Shown here one piece after another: positions 51,031-64,000 of a stretch of DNA of 64,000 bases (position 1 is its first letter; the number at the start of each line of letters is the position of its first letter). Location: positions 14,292,687 to 14,356,686 of the forward strand of contig NW_025062475.1 of assembly GCF_000002995.4 (NCBI RefSeq), in the 5' to 3' direction. The notes beneath the pieces were generated by a model, which saw only the letters and a list, made by a program, of their open reading frames with translations, was not told the origin of the DNA and ran no database searches. Made by a program: the position numbers and the translations under genes. The stretch comes from Brugia malayi. Taxonomy: Eukaryota > Nematoda > Chromadorea > Rhabditida > Onchocercidae.

Positions 51031-53669
51031 TTTTCCTCATTTTCCTATGCTTTATTTCAACAATTTTAATCGATTTTCTTTAATATATAAAAAAAAAACA
51101 AAGATTTTTTCTTTTACATTACCTTTTGATTTCTTTCCTTTTTTACTTTCTGCAAAATTTTAATTTTGTTTGTTTTTTTTTCTTTTTAAAAATTCTCTTA
51201 AATTAAAATAAAAAAAAAAAAAGATAGAGAAGAGCTGAAAAAAGAAAGAAAAAAAGCAAAAATATTATTTTATATGATTAATTATCATATCATATTGATA
51301 ACTAACTATAAACTGTTCATTATTTTTAACAATTTTTTTTTGTTAAAAATCTCAAATAACTAAAAATCCTTTTCTACTTTCTTATCTAATTGTTTTCTGA
51401 TCGATAGATGGATAGATGGATGGTTGGATGGATGGATGGATGGATGGATCGGTTGGTTTGATAAAATTCAATTTGCATCATTCATCCCTAATCCCTGTGT
51501 TGCTTACTACTTACTATTTCCTACTATTACTATTACTTACTACTTACTATTTACTACTATTACTACTACTTACTATACTTACTGCTATTTCATTCATTCA
51601 TTTATATAAATTTGAAAATTTACTTAACTTTATGATTCATTTTTAAAAATTTCCATTATTAAAATTAGCTATAACATTTTTTTTTAGAAAAAAAAAATTT
51701 TGCACTTAGTTTAGGTATTGCTGAAATATGTCTAAAATAAATGCTTATAAATAGCTAACAAATGAATTTCATTAAAAAAGAAAAAAAAAATATATATATA
51801 TATATATAAGCAAATAATTACCATAATAAAAGAAAGGAAAATTCCATCTTTTTCTTTTTGTTTAATTAATTCTTTTTTTTTTTCAATTTTTCAATTCTTT
51901 TAAAAAAAAAAGAAAAGAAGAAGAAGAAGAAGAAGAAGAGGAAATGGTAGAGAGGAAAACAAAAATTTACAGTTCTGAAAAGTTTTTGTGATTTATTTTT
52001 CTTATTGATTGAAATTTTGAAATGTGAGACAAAGTTGTTTGGCAACTGGCTGTTGTCATCTCTAATCGATTGACATTCTGTTTGCATATCCGTCGTTTTG
52101 TTGTTGGCTTAAAAAAAAAAAAAAATATTTTTCATTTTATTTATAACTTAGTCATTTGTAAAGATTTCATACTTGAAATTGCATTCATTGAATTACATTT
52201 TTTTTTTTCTTCAATTTCTCATCCTCAATTATTTTTATACTTTATACATTTCATTTCATTCTTTTTTTCTTTTTTTCTACTTTTAAAATATTTGATTGAA
52301 AGAGAATTGAAAAATAAAGATTTGAAAGAAATAAATAAATATATGAATAATAAAATGATTGTTATGAATGAATGAAAATGATTCATGAATTTGATCTTTT
52401 TTTTCTTTCCAAAAAAAAAAAAAAAAAAAAAAAAACCAAAACAAAACTAAATTCTTGCATGCCACTTCTTTTTACAATGAAAAATTCCCATTTTTCATCT
52501 TCCCTCTCTCTCTGTGTGTGTATGTGAAAATATAAATGAATTAGTAATATTTTAATTAATAATGAAATAATGAATTAGGTGAAATAAATAAAATTAATTA
52601 ACACATACGTATTTATGTAAGATTTAAAATTTATCATCCATTTAAGAAGTATCATTGATTATTCCTGAAATAAACATAATAAAATTTCAAACATTGATAA
52701 AGCTCTATAATAAAAGCCTAAACCACTAAGCAATCTTTCCTTTTGCTGTTTATCAATTTTTCTATCGATTTTAAATTCCTAAGCAGCTTTTTACTATTCA
52801 CTTTAAATTCAACAATAAATATTTTCTCTTTTTCTTTTCATTTCTTTTTCTTCTTTTTTAGTTTATATTATTTACCTTGTATAGTTGTTGTTACATTTTA
52901 TTTATAAATAACAAATAATTAATAACATATTTGTATAATAATAGTAATAATAGAGAAGTTTCCTTTTCATATATTTATTATTTCAAAATTACAAAAGTTT
53001 AATTTTATCATAACACAGGAAATATGTAAAGAATAAAATATATTTATTATATTGTACGAATACATAATTTGTTCATATTTCAGTTAGCATAGCATTTCTA
53101 CTTTTTCTTATCAGTGATCAGAATCAATTAATCATTCAGTCGATTAGTCGTCTTATCATTTCTCGAGAAATCATAGGTGTTTTGTTAGGGAACATTTCAA
53201 TGATTCGTAGGTACTACTTTAATTTACTATCAGCTACGATATATAAGTATTAATCTATATCAACAGTATCACTGATAATTTCATAGCATTTTTAAAAAAA
53301 GGAATAAATTAATGGAAAATTTAAAAGATTTAAATCAATCGAATTAAATAAGTGAGAAGGAGCAGCCCAACTGTACTTTACTAATACCAAATCCTTATAT
53401 AGTGGACACTGGTTTGCAACAACAAAGCATGATTACAGTGATTAGAGAGTTATCAGATGATCTTTACTTTTTATATTTGTCAAAGATGGAATTTAACATT
53501 ATATCAGTTACTGATAAGAATGACTGTTAGATTAGAAAACGTTTACTTTACAATAATTTGACATTGTAAGCTAATTTGAGTTATTTTTAACATACTAAAC
53601 AATGCACATATGCTTTTGTTAATAGTTGAAAAAGCTCAGCCACAATGGGAAAATGTATGTTGGATAAAT

Positions 53670-53745
53670 GATTGCTTATTTAAATGAAATTTAAAACGAT
53701 GATTGCTTATTTAAATGAAATTTAAAACGATGATTGCTTATTGCT
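53670..53745 (+). repeat. 31-bp tandem repeat, about 2.4 copies
   Basis: The unit GATTGCTTATTTAAATGAAA plus TTTAAAACGAT is repeated with no differences in the two full copies. Confidence 0.9.
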
Positions 53746-54499
53746 AAATGCAAATTTTATATTTGTTTAAAGAATGTTCAATTGAGACAATCTTTAATAC
53801 AGTTTTACCTTCACACAATATTATAATTGAATTTTCTTCCATATCGTTATAATAGAATAAACGTTGGAGTAAACAGATTATTAAATAGCAAATAGATGCT
53901 GGCAATTTCCTCAGTTCGAAAAAAAAAGGAAACTCAAATAATACGAGAAGGAAGCATTTACAACTTTTATCATTTTCGTTATTATTGTTATTATTGTCAT
54001 CATAATCATTATTATTATTATTATTGTCATTACTATTATTATCATTATTATTATTATTATCGTTATTACTATTATTATTATTACAATTACAATTACAATT
54101 ACAAATAATACTATTATAATAATATATAATAATAATAACATATCGTATAATAAATAATATAATTATTAATATTATAAATATTTTTGTTATCGTATAGTAG
54201 TAATGATACTATTACTAATATATACATTTTAATTTAACCCAATTTTAAGCGTTAATTATTAATTATGCGTGAATCTACGTCATCTACAATATCTGTTAAG
54301 GAAGAAAACAAAGATTTGCTTTCTGTAACTAAATAACGGACTATCAACATATATACTATTATTAAATAACAAAATAACAATAATAAAACGATAACACGTG
54401 TAATGCTGGAATAGCCAACGTCTACGTGTGAGGGTAACGTTTACGTTTATTTGTACATTAATAAACGTAGTAAATTTAGAAGAAATCAACGTCAGTAAA

Positions 54500-55808
54500 A
54501 TGCTCTCTACTGGTTTACTTTTGTCCATCGTTGCTACGGTTGTACTATGCGATGGTGACGCAGAAAGTGTGGTACGTGAAATGACAAGCACTAAGGTTAA
54601 TGTTTTAAAATGTCATTGCTAAAAATAACTTTCTTATCATAGCTAATTAATTAATTAATTTGTACATTTGTACAAACGCTAATTAATTATTTAATTAATT
54701 AGCTTTTTCATTTAAACCAATTTAACTATTAATTAATTATTAATTTCTTTCACTGCATAATATTTATTATATATTATGTATTTATTATGTATCTTTTCCT
54801 TTGTAGAAAAATAATTTTTTTTTTAAAATAACAGTACCATTTATGAAGGTATAAATTAACCTTAAAAAGTTGTAATTTAATTTCATTTTCATTCACTCTC
54901 GATTATGAGTAATGCGTTATTCATTAATCTTAACTACTTTTCACTTTCGTGGCAATCTAAACAACCCAGAAAATGGTGTAGATTAAATGATAGAAAATTA
55001 ATCTTATAGTCATTTTAAAATGTGATTAAAATTTTCTCTATCAATTCTAATTCTTCCATAAAATTTCTTTTTAAAAAAAGAAGAAAAAAGCGAAAGTCTA
55101 AAAAAAAAAAAATTCCGATTTTACAATTTCAAATAATAGCAGAATTTTTATAAGCAGTAACAAATTTGGATCAAATTAAAAAAAAAAAGAAAAGTTAAAT
55201 TACAATGAAAATTAAAACATTGTATAAATTTGGCAAAAAAAAAATTTTTTTTTTTCCCAAAATTAATTTGAAATAAATTATTTCATTTTGATATTCCTAT
55301 AAATATATTCCATATAGAATTTCCATTTTATCTTCTAATTTATAGGATGGTGCAACATGGTGTCCAGTACCGGTCATTGGTACACAATGTCCATCATCAA
55401 GCATTTTTCATTATTACAAATGTTGCGGTACTGCTAACAAAGAATGCTGTTTCAATCTACAGGTTAATTTCTCACTCAATTTCTTTAGTAAACTTTTTTT
55501 TTTTTAAATTTACTTTTAACTTTTTTTTTTCTGTTTGATCTTTTTTTTTTTTTTTTGCTAAGAAAAAATTAGATAAGTAGTGATCATGATTAGATAAGAT
55601 AAAAGTAAAGAAATAGATAAATTTAAATGTTTTTCTTCCCTTTTTTTTTTTTTCTTAAGTTATTTAAAATTTTGAAAATAAAATAAATTAAAAGGAAATT
55701 AATAGATAATTTTAGACATGGGTTATTGTCGTTTTGGCAGTAATTGCAGTAATGATGCTTGCATCATTCGTACTTTCAGTTCTACGTTGCTTATTCTGCC
55801 GTCGTTAA
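54500..55808 (+). CDS. Small Cys-rich single-pass membrane protein
   Basis: Three phase-0 exons, 54500-54595, 55346-55462 and 55716-55808, encode 101 residues. Order: signal peptide (MLSTGLLLSIVATVVLCDGD), a short ectodomain with WCPVPVIGTQCPS and a paired-cysteine motif YKCCGTANKECCFNLQ, a hydrophobic segment (TWVIVVLAVIAVMMLASFVL), and a very short basic Cys tail (RCLFCRR). The design, signal peptide plus CC-x6-CC knot plus one membrane helix, recalls Shisa-like and several nematode-specific small receptors, but I cannot assign a family. Type I orientation is inferred. Splice signals (GTTAAT donors, TATAG/TTTAG acceptors) are good. Confidence 0.75.
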
Positions 55809-58800
55809 TTAATTTTGTCAATTTTTTTTTTTTTGATGAAATATGAATCATTCATTTATATTGAGCTATGAATTTCACCTAAATTTGTTGTATACTTTTT
55901 TTTTTTTTTCAACACATTTTTATTTTTTGAATTTTAAAATAATTTGTCATTTTGAATTTTAAAAATAATTTGTGAAATGAAATCTTATATTATATTCATT
56001 GGAGTATATAATGCTTTTTTTCCAAATATCAATTTGAATAACAAGCAAACTTAACTATCACATTTCAACAAATTGTTTCATTTTTTTTTTTGGAAATGAA
56101 AAATGATTCAAAAATTTTTTTTTTTTTTTTAAAAAAAAAAGTGTCAATTAATTTTAGTTAAATTATCGGATGACTCAAAAATTATTTGATCTTTTACTAA
56201 AAATTTTTTTTAACAGTTTACACTGATTAATTGCTTCTTTTTTTGAGAAGGGAGATAGCAATTTACACAGTTATTGAAATTTGTTTTATTTTTAAGAACA
56301 AAATTGAAAAGATGCTAAAATGTATTGTAAAAGTTAGCATTACAAATTATGTTTTGTTGAAGTTTGTTCATTAATTAACACCTCTTATTGTAATATGTTT
56401 CCTTTGCAAAGATAATTAATTAATTAATTAATTAATATCATTTTACTACTTTTTCCCATAAATTTTATTTTTATTGGCATACAAAGAAGGAAGAGAAAGT
56501 CTTGAAATAATTTATTTTTCTTGAATTATTTCAACTAATTATTAATCTAACAAGAAGTAAATTTTTCTTTTTTTGATTGATTCCAGAGTAATAGAATTTA
56601 TTGAAACTAAAAAAGGAGTATAATTCATTTTAATTATTAATTATAACATTTAATACTAACATTATACTATTCGCTTTCATTCATTTCACTGCATTTTTAG
56701 CACTGGGCAACGTATTTTGCAAAATTTCTTTTAAACAAATCATTTTTTATTTAATTAAAATTATGAGCTTTGCTTCATTTCTTTTAAAATTTTTAATTCT
56801 CTTTTGCAATTTTTCAAACATATAATCCTTAAATCCCATTTTTTTTTTATTAGCATAAGTTTCATTTATTTTTTTTCTTCTTCCGATCAATAAATGTTAT
56901 TATTGTTTTGCATAGCAAACTAATTTCTTTTTCTTTTTTTTTTTGTATTCTCGCAAAATTTATCAAGCATTTAATAAATCTTTTTTTTTATTGTTTATAA
57001 TTGTATTTGTACATACGATTAGTATTAAATAATATCACCGATAAAATCAATTAGGAAGAGAAAAATATATTTCTGTAAATTATTTCAATAATTTGGTGTA
57101 TTTGAAAATTTATTGAAATAGTTTTGAAAGAATGTACTAAACACTTTATAAATAGTTAAAAAAAAAAATGATGTCGAGATTTCTTTCTGATCATAAAAAA
57201 AGACTGAAAGAATTAGTTCAGCTTGTTTGGTTCTTTTCTTCTTTTCGATTTCTCAAACTTGGATAATAATTAAACTTTTATTCTCACATAATGTTAATAT
57301 AACAATGAATTCAGCAATATAATTTCAATATTTAATACAAATTTAGTAATAATGTTAAGAATAAAAAAAAAAGATAAGAAAAAAGTGCAAATTACAATTC
57401 AATATTCCAATCGATAGAGAGTGCTCAAATAGATTTGCACAAATAAATTTTGTGTCACAAGTTGAGACCAAAAGACAGGGACAAAAAAAAATGTGTAAAT
57501 TGTTTATTTGGGGTAAAATTGAAGGTAATTCAATCAGATGAAGCAAAAAAAAGAGGGATATCATATAAAAATAAAAACTGGTTTTGGGAAAGATAGAAAG
57601 TATAAGTGCAGAAGAAAAAAAAAAAAAAAACAAAAAACAAAAAAAATGAAATAAATAGTGGAAGTAAGTCGATAAATATTCTTTAGAAAGAAAGGAGAGT
57701 ACTGATGAATGAACATTTGAAAATAATTGAAGGGATCATCTCCAGGGTAAGTGCATTTGAAAAGAAGCATCAGAGTTTTGTTAAAGATGAATGAAAAGAT
57801 TGTTTCGATCGATTTATACAAATTTTATTTGAATGAGTGCTATTTGATAAATAAACAGAAGAATGTTTTTTTATCAGTTATCATAGAATGCATTATATTT
57901 AGTTTTTAGCTTTTTTTTTTTTTTCTAATTGAAGGAACAGATAAGATACATCATTAGATGTGAGAAAGAATCAACAAAATGATAGCTGTTAAAAGATAGA
58001 TTCATAGATTCAAAAAGAAAATAAAGGAAAATTAAACTAGTCGAGAAGATACATCCAGAAATGAAGATAGTAGAATTCAATAGATATTTAAAATTTTTTT
58101 TGGGATTTTTGGGATATTTTATAAGTCAATTTTAAAAAATGATTGATAAAAGAGAAGGCATAACAGAGCTACAACGAAATTAAGTACATCTAATCGACAT
58201 TGCCTAGGAGAAAATTTGAAGGAACGATGTTTATTTATTTTATTTACAATTGTTCTTTCATAATAAACAAAGATGAATAATGAAATGAGTGGTAAGAAAA
58301 ACAGAAATACGATCGTATTGTTAAATGGAAGTATTGAAAAATTTTCCTTCAATTAAATGTATTATTTGAAAGAACAATTGAAACAAAACAACTGTAGAGA
58401 AAGAAACATAGTTGAAAAGCTAATAAATTATCTCTCAATTAACTTGATAAACGAGAAATCTAATAAGTCTAAATGAATGATAGAAGATATAATTATTATA
58501 TTTTTAAAAGAATATATTAAAGTAACAGAAATTATAAAAGTTACGAAGGATCTTGTTGAGATTTAAGGAATGAATGCAACTTATTTAGCGTAACAATGAT
58601 CAACAAATTAGTTAATAAAAATATATATACAATGGAATAAGATGAAATAAGAATTGTTACCAAGAAAAGAAAAGTTAAAAAAGTAAACAAAAGTTACTCT
58701 ATTAGAGTGATAACATATGGAAAAAAAAAAAACGTTGTTGGGAAGTGCAAAGAATTCTCGAGTATTTAGCATAGAATTGATTATTGATAATGAGCAAACT

Positions 58801-59905
58801 GATCAATAAAGGAGAGATAAAGAACACCAAAAATAGAGAAGGTTTTTTTTAATTTAGTTTAGTTTAGTTCAGTGAAAATTTTGAATTTAGTTGAAAACAA
58901 AAGAAACGATTTGGATTGATAGATATAGAAATATGAATGAATTAGGTAGCAATCAGTGCTTTACAAAAAATTAAAATTCTAAATAAAAAAACTAATACAA
59001 CGAAAAGTCATAACTATTCAATGAACAAATAGAAGAAAGTTGGAAAGTTGAAGTTAAACTAACATCCGAGATGATTAAAATTAAAGAATAAAGAATCAAA
59101 ATGAGAAAAATGAGGAAACAAAAATAAATTTGAGAGAATTTTATGTGAACATCGATGTTAACAAGGGAATCAATAAGTCAGCAGAAAAAAATTACAATTC
59201 ATTACAAAATTTCTAGGTATTAAATAGAATAGAAAGACGAATTTATTGCAATGGAGATGGAATATTACTAAAGAAAATTTGTAATTAAAATGACAGCATT
59301 ATAATTTTTAGTTTCAGTTTTTAATTCGATAGAATTATTATGTTCTACAACAATCAAGGTTATTCCCGGAAAAGAAAAGAATTTAATAGCAAATTTGCTG
59401 GAGTTGTTGATAGCAGCAATAGGAATAAGAATAATAGAATTTTTTTTTTTTTAAAATGAGATAGTAACTGCACAATATACTTAATAAAAAAGTGTCCAGT
59501 ATAGTCGAGAATATACTATGAATGAAATGACTAAAAACAAATTCAAAATTTCATATTTCATAAAAATGAATTTTCACTGATTTATGTATTATTGCAAGTT
59601 TAGTGCTTTTTATAACCGGTCAATTTTTGATCATTTCTAAAATTTATCATTAATGAATTTTAACAAGCAATGAATTTAAACAGCTGTTACGATGAAAAAA
59701 AGAAATCCGCTATTAGAAAATATAAAAAGAAAAAGGAGAAAGTTAAAAATTTAAAATCTATTACAAAAAAAAGAGGAAAAATTCTGGAAAGACCAAAAAA
59801 AAAAAAAAAAAAAAAAAAATGCAACAAATTATCTATTTTAGCTTCTTCAATGTAACTGAACCAACTAATTCTTACAGCATTTTATCATATTAAAATAAAT
59901 CTGAA
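55809..59905. other. AT-rich intergenic region
   Basis: Poly(T) runs, TAAT repeats at 56410-56435 and purine-biased text at 57360-59100. No gene recognised. Hydrophobic frames on the minus strand at 57355-57821 come from poly-A/poly-AAAG text. Confidence 0.55.
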
Positions 59906-61246
59906 ATGAAAAGAACGACAAACAAAGTTATGGGAATTAGACATGACATGTCCTGTTCAATACCTCCATCAACTGCGGATCAGTTGTTATTACTACCTGC
60001 AGATAGCGCTTGTTTTACACCAAATACCTCCTCAATCAGTTCAGCATTATCATTCGATAATCATTATTATGATGACATTGATAAGAATGATAATGATAAT
60101 GACAATGATAATGGCCATCTCTTCATATCTACTACTCGTGGATTAGATGCAGTAGAACGAAAAGAAAATATGGGTAACAATCTGGCTCTAAATAATGCAT
60201 TTACCGAAGTAGGTATGACTGGATTTCATTTCAAATAACTGAACAAATTGATGAATCATTATTACAAAATACATATCACAACATATCAATCGAAATGTGT
60301 AACGTGATCTATTCGTAAAGTTCATCTATTTCCTTGATTTTTCTACGTGTATAAATGATTTCATACATTCAATTCAAAGTCTTATCTTCCAGTAATTTTA
60401 GAAACAATCAAAAGTGATGGTACTGAATTAAATAATAACAACTGGTTGAGTGATTCTAAATCAGCTTATAGTTTATTCGAAACTGAATATGATATTAAAA
60501 CAGGTGAGAGCGCTATCATGTTTACAATGATGATATTGTGAAAATGTTTTCTGAGCATATTATCAATCATAAGTAATCAGTGCATGCTGATATACGAACA
60601 TTGATAAGTTTTTATCTATATGAAATACAATAGCATTGATATGCTATTTTTAATTTGGATATGAAATGAAATTTCAGGAAATCGATATAAATTTCCCGAC
60701 TGGACCTGGTCCAATCATTCCAAAAATGATTCATTCCCTAACGCAAACAAAGACAAAACTCATGCCTCATCATCATTCTATCATTTGCTCGATATGAATG
60801 TTGGACCTGGTAATAAGCACAATTTTAGTTTAAGTACTAGATATTACTTTAACTTTATGAGGCTAACAATTTAGAAGACACAGGTAGACAAAAATCTATG
60901 TGCACCAAATATTTACTGAAAGCGTAGTTTTATCTATATTAATTAAATATGCCAAAGAAAATTAGTTCATATATACAAAACGTCATGTAAAATCATATGA
61001 AATCATTGAAAAGAACGAAATGCATTAATTTTGAAATCCATTTTTTCCAGCATATAACCTACTTGCCTGCACTATTTGATCTTTTCAGTGATTATTACTT
61101 GACTTATTTCAGTAGGTAATGTGGCACAGAAATTGCATATCCCATCACAATATCAATTAAAAGAATTGCAAAACTTTGCACCGTATGTTAACGTCACATA
61201 TGCTGAACGAACACCTACGGTTTGTCAGTTTCTCATTTCGTTCTAA
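59906..61246 (+). CDS. Unrecognised four-exon gene, hypothetical protein
   Basis: Exons 59906 to about 60210 (ending TTTACCGAAG before GTAGGT), about 60392-60501, about 60678-60809 and 61113-61246 join through phase 1 introns with good signals (CTTCCAG, ATTTCAG). The protein begins MKRTTNKVMGIRHDMSCSIP, has an Asp/Asn run (NDNDNDNDN), Asn/Ser-rich segments (NRYKFPDWTWSNHSKNDSFP), and ends TVCQFLISF. It is polar, with no signal peptide at this start and no known domain, and is probably mostly disordered. The start is only the first Met of the open frame; upstream exons may exist. It converges on the methylesterase gene. Confidence 0.55.
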
Positions 61247-61694
61247 GTCCTGGCACCAACAATCAAAGAAATACCTATATTTGCTCAAAAATCGGGCAAC
61301 TTTCTCACCAACATTTATCATAATCAAAGAAATCAAAATACCCATTTTCAAACTGAAGGGAATTTTGGTTGTAAAAAATATGCAAATTTAGGTGCCATAT
61401 CTTCCGCACACTTTAACCAGATCGGAATATATATTTGGCGAAAATAGCAGCAGTGTAGAACAATAAAATTTATGATACATTTCTTTCAGTTTGACATAAA
61501 ACTGTCATCATAAGGCAGCAAGGAAATGCAATAAACATACACTAAGATGAAGTTATGCATACTTGAAAATTTGTTGGAATATACAGCAAAAAATGATAAT
61601 ACCTGAAAATGCTAAGAAGTAACTGAACAGGAAAGTAAAACTTCGACATAATAATTCCCTGTCATCAACCATGGATTTACATCAATAAATAGAG

Positions 61695-63948
61695 TCAAAA
61701 ATCCGCTGGACGACAAAATCGATTTCGGAACGCAAAGCCTGCTAGCGTATCGGCAAGATCTTCTGGAGAATCCTCTTGCACGGCATGACCTGCTTTCGGC
61801 AGTATCGTTTCTTGAAATTTGCCCTGCATCTGTCCTACCTACAAAGCTGACGAAACTGATACCTCATTCATATTTTTTAGATGAGATTACGAGGAAAAAT
61901 TTTTTGTACACAACTGACGTTCATTTTTTAATTTCTGAACTTAATGAAAACTATAAAGCAGACATGAAATAAAAAGACAGAAAAAAAAAAATTAAATATA
62001 CAATTAAATCGGTGTCCAGCCTATCAATGCCAGCAAGAACTAGAAGCTTCGGTACACGACAGCCGAGAAATAGTTTGGAAAGGCCCTTGAACCATCCAAT
62101 CCAATGCGGCTCCGTTTTAGACAAATCAATTCTCCATGTATACAACTAAAATAACTTTACACTAATATTAACATCACAACACATGAAAAGCCTTTGAAAG
62201 ATTTATTTTTTAGAGCATATAAAAGTAACATAAATGTAATATATTAGTAAAATAACAAAACAATAAGCTCACATCGCCAGTCTTTTTAATTTGAGCAGGC
62301 ATAGATACACGAGCAGCTCGAGAATTTTTCGCCGTTCCCGATTTACAGCACCATTCTACTGCGGCTTAAATATGTTGAATTAATTTAGACTCCCCAAACA
62401 TATCAAACTATAAAAATGACATTCGTCTGAAAATTCAAACAGTTTAATTTCGCTATTTCAACATTTAACTGAGGATACTGGAAAAATGGTTACAAACCAC
62501 TCCTTTTCTCATTCACTAATTTGTTTTATATTAATAAATTTTCCTTATTTCTAACAGAATGAATAACCAAACTACACAGGCATACCACCGACGCTTCCAA
62601 ATTTTTGCGGTCGACTTTTTAAAAAATGTTTCATCGTGGTCAGTGCTTCCATAGCTGTACCTTCTACAACATCAATGACAGCAATACCGATCACAGTCTT
62701 TAAACGACCACTAGCTGCTACATGTACTGCAAGGGCACCACCCATACTGAAAAAAAAAAAAAAAAAAAATCACATCTTTTCAGAAATGAAGACGACAATT
62801 AATATAAAATCGCGAATTGATGAATAATAAAGATTGACTTTCTGAAATATAATGTCAACAAAATAACCTATGTCCTATTATAAATGTCGGAGTTGCTTCG
62901 CCTGCACATATATTTTTATGTATTTCCACAATATCTTCTGTTTGACGTTCGGTAGATAAATCCTGCTCGTCCGTTGTAATTGTATCACCGTGACCTCGCA
63001 AGTCTGGTGCTACTATTCGGCACTGTAGTTGTGATGAAAGCTTCTCCTAAAATTATAACTACCAATAATGGAATGAAGTTATAATCTAAAGAAACACATG
63101 TAATAGATAAAGCTACCAGAATAATGTATGATTTATATAGAATCTGCTGCTAGTTGCTATATCTCCTATCATGACAACAATTATTTCATTTACTTAACGT
63201 CTAACTTAGATCGCATCGCATATCACCACACTTATAACAGTAATTTCTATCGAAAAAAAAAAAAAAAAAACCGTTAAAAAAAAGACTGTTAAAAAAAAAA
63301 ATGTTTTGGAAACCTCACAAGAAATTTCAACAGGATTAAATGATACCGTTTGAAAGCGAATTGTATTAATGCCCAAAATTGAGAGAACTTACTGTTACGG
63401 CTGCCCATGTTAGACCAGAATAACCTCCGCCGTGAAGCATGTAAAAGATGGGTCCAACGTCTCCTTTTGTATAAACGCAAAAAACACCGTCGCTAACGTT
63501 CAAACTAAGCTTCCTATCAAAAAATTCATTCCATTCGAGTGGTGTTACATCCATCATAGTACCACGACGAAGTCCTTTACTCGTTGATGGAACTGTCCTA
63601 AAACTTTCCAAATTCAACAAAAAATAAATTACAAAGAATTTCCACTGACTAATATCTGCTCTTAAACAATCAAATGTCGGATCTCTTTAAGTAAACGAAG
63701 TGGTTATAGCAAATTTACTTCTCCGCAATTATTATTTTCAAGTTCATGAAATCAGAGCGGTTTTTTCTTGTTATTTCATGTAGCAACTATTTTTGTACCA
63801 ATCTAAAACTTTAATAGCTTCATGAATAAATATTCAAGACAAAAAATGAGACTTTAAAGATAACTTACCCTGCTGCAACGTTACTTCCATCTTCACTCAC
63901 TGTTGGTAATCCTTTCCTTGCCAAAACATCTTTGCGCAGTGAACTCAT
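61695..63948 (-). CDS. PPME1: Protein phosphatase methylesterase 1
   Basis: Seven minus-strand exons (63869-63948, 63393-63597, 62868-63046, 62589-62746, 62273-62364, 62002-62145, 61695-61838) join in phase to 333 residues. The alpha/beta-hydrolase order is complete: TPLEWNEFFD, oxyanion-loop MLHGGGYSGLTWAAV, APDLRGHGDT, nucleophile elbow IGHSMGGALAV (Ser), VIDVVEGTAMEAL, YTWRIDLSKTEPHWIGWFKG, LLVLAGIDRLDTDL and LPKAGHAVQEDSPEDLAD with the catalytic His. PPME1 removes the methyl group from the C-terminal Leu of the PP2A catalytic subunit and holds the phosphatase inactive. The acidic insert of the human enzyme before YTWR is absent. The donor GTGGTA after FGSV is weak but gives FGSVAAVEWCCKSG, matching the family. 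Confidence 0.96.
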
Positions 63949-64000
63949 TTCCCACGTGACACCTTTTCTGCGTTTTCTGCGTGTGTCAGATGTATAAAAT

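Larger units (their letters stand above)
47490..54499. other. Gene-poor AT-rich region
   Basis: Seven kilobases without a recognised gene. Contents: long poly(T) at 48588-48612, a purine-rich block at 50696-50757 facing a pyrimidine-rich block at 50911-51030, a TGGA tetranucleotide repeat at 51408-51448, poly(A) and GAA runs at 51901-51940, a 31-base tandem repeat at 53670-53745, and ATT/AATTAC microsatellites at 53975-54170. Reading frames here are low-complexity. Confidence 0.6.

Noticed and set aside
51408..51448. Asp-Gly-Trp-Met repeat peptide
   Set aside because: Translation of a TGGA tetranucleotide repeat, not a gene.
53896..54141. Tyr/His or Ile-rich frames
   Set aside because: Arise from ATT/AAT microsatellite.
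57355..57821. Hydrophobic minus-strand frames
   Set aside because: Low-complexity Phe/Leu/Ile text from A-rich plus strand; no conserved motif or splice signals.

Overview
The window looks like nuclear DNA of a parasitic nematode, most likely a filarial worm. It is very AT-rich. Genes are split into many small exons with GTAAG-type donors and TTTCAG or TTTTAG acceptors. Several start codons sit only 1 to 25 bases after an acceptor-like TTTCAG or TTCTAG, as expected for spliced-leader trans-splicing. A type-2 MIF cytokine homologue, a secreted EB-module protein and a tandem pair of repetitive secreted genes fit this view. The species cannot be named from sequence alone.

Layout. 1-5796 (-): secreted Cys-rich EB-module gene, running off the left edge, with a long ATT-rich satellite in one intron. 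6318-7720 (-): ribosomal protein uS11 (RPS14). 9150-11580, 12405-12907 and 13377-13934 (+): EI24/EPG-4 autophagy membrane protein, ribosomal protein eL36 (RPL36) and mitochondrial acyl carrier protein, possibly one operon. 14349-17326 (-): aspartyl aminopeptidase. 18814-24646 (+): CENP-C-type kinetochore protein of about 22 exons that ends without a visible cupin domain. 27095-31388 (+): MIF-2, whose single 3.9 kb intron contains, on the opposite strand, the whole gene for RNA polymerase III subunit RPC4 (27822-30375).

33391-47489 (+) is the most unusual part. Two adjacent genes share three paralogous short exons and then diverge. The first (gene A) ends in one large exon with Gly-rich YFMPEQ/YFMPGQ repeats, broken by a one-base insertion. 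The second (gene B) breaks into about 21 small phase 1-1 exons, seven of them in an exact 166-bp exon-plus-intron tandem array. This resembles a micro-exon gene that can change length without losing frame. From memory, tandem sheath-protein genes (shp3/shp3a) of filariae are candidates for the same family; this is not verified.

47490-54499 and 55809-59905 are AT-rich and gene-poor. Between them is a small Cys-rich single-pass membrane protein gene (54500-55808, +). 59906-61246 (+) is an unrecognised four-exon gene. 61695-63948 (-) is protein phosphatase methylesterase 1.

Housekeeping genes (translation, autophagy, mitochondrial lipid/complex I, peptidase, kinetochore, Pol III, PP2A regulation) are thus interleaved with worm-specific secreted proteins. 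All exon borders were read by eye from splice signals, reading phase and family similarity remembered without searches.
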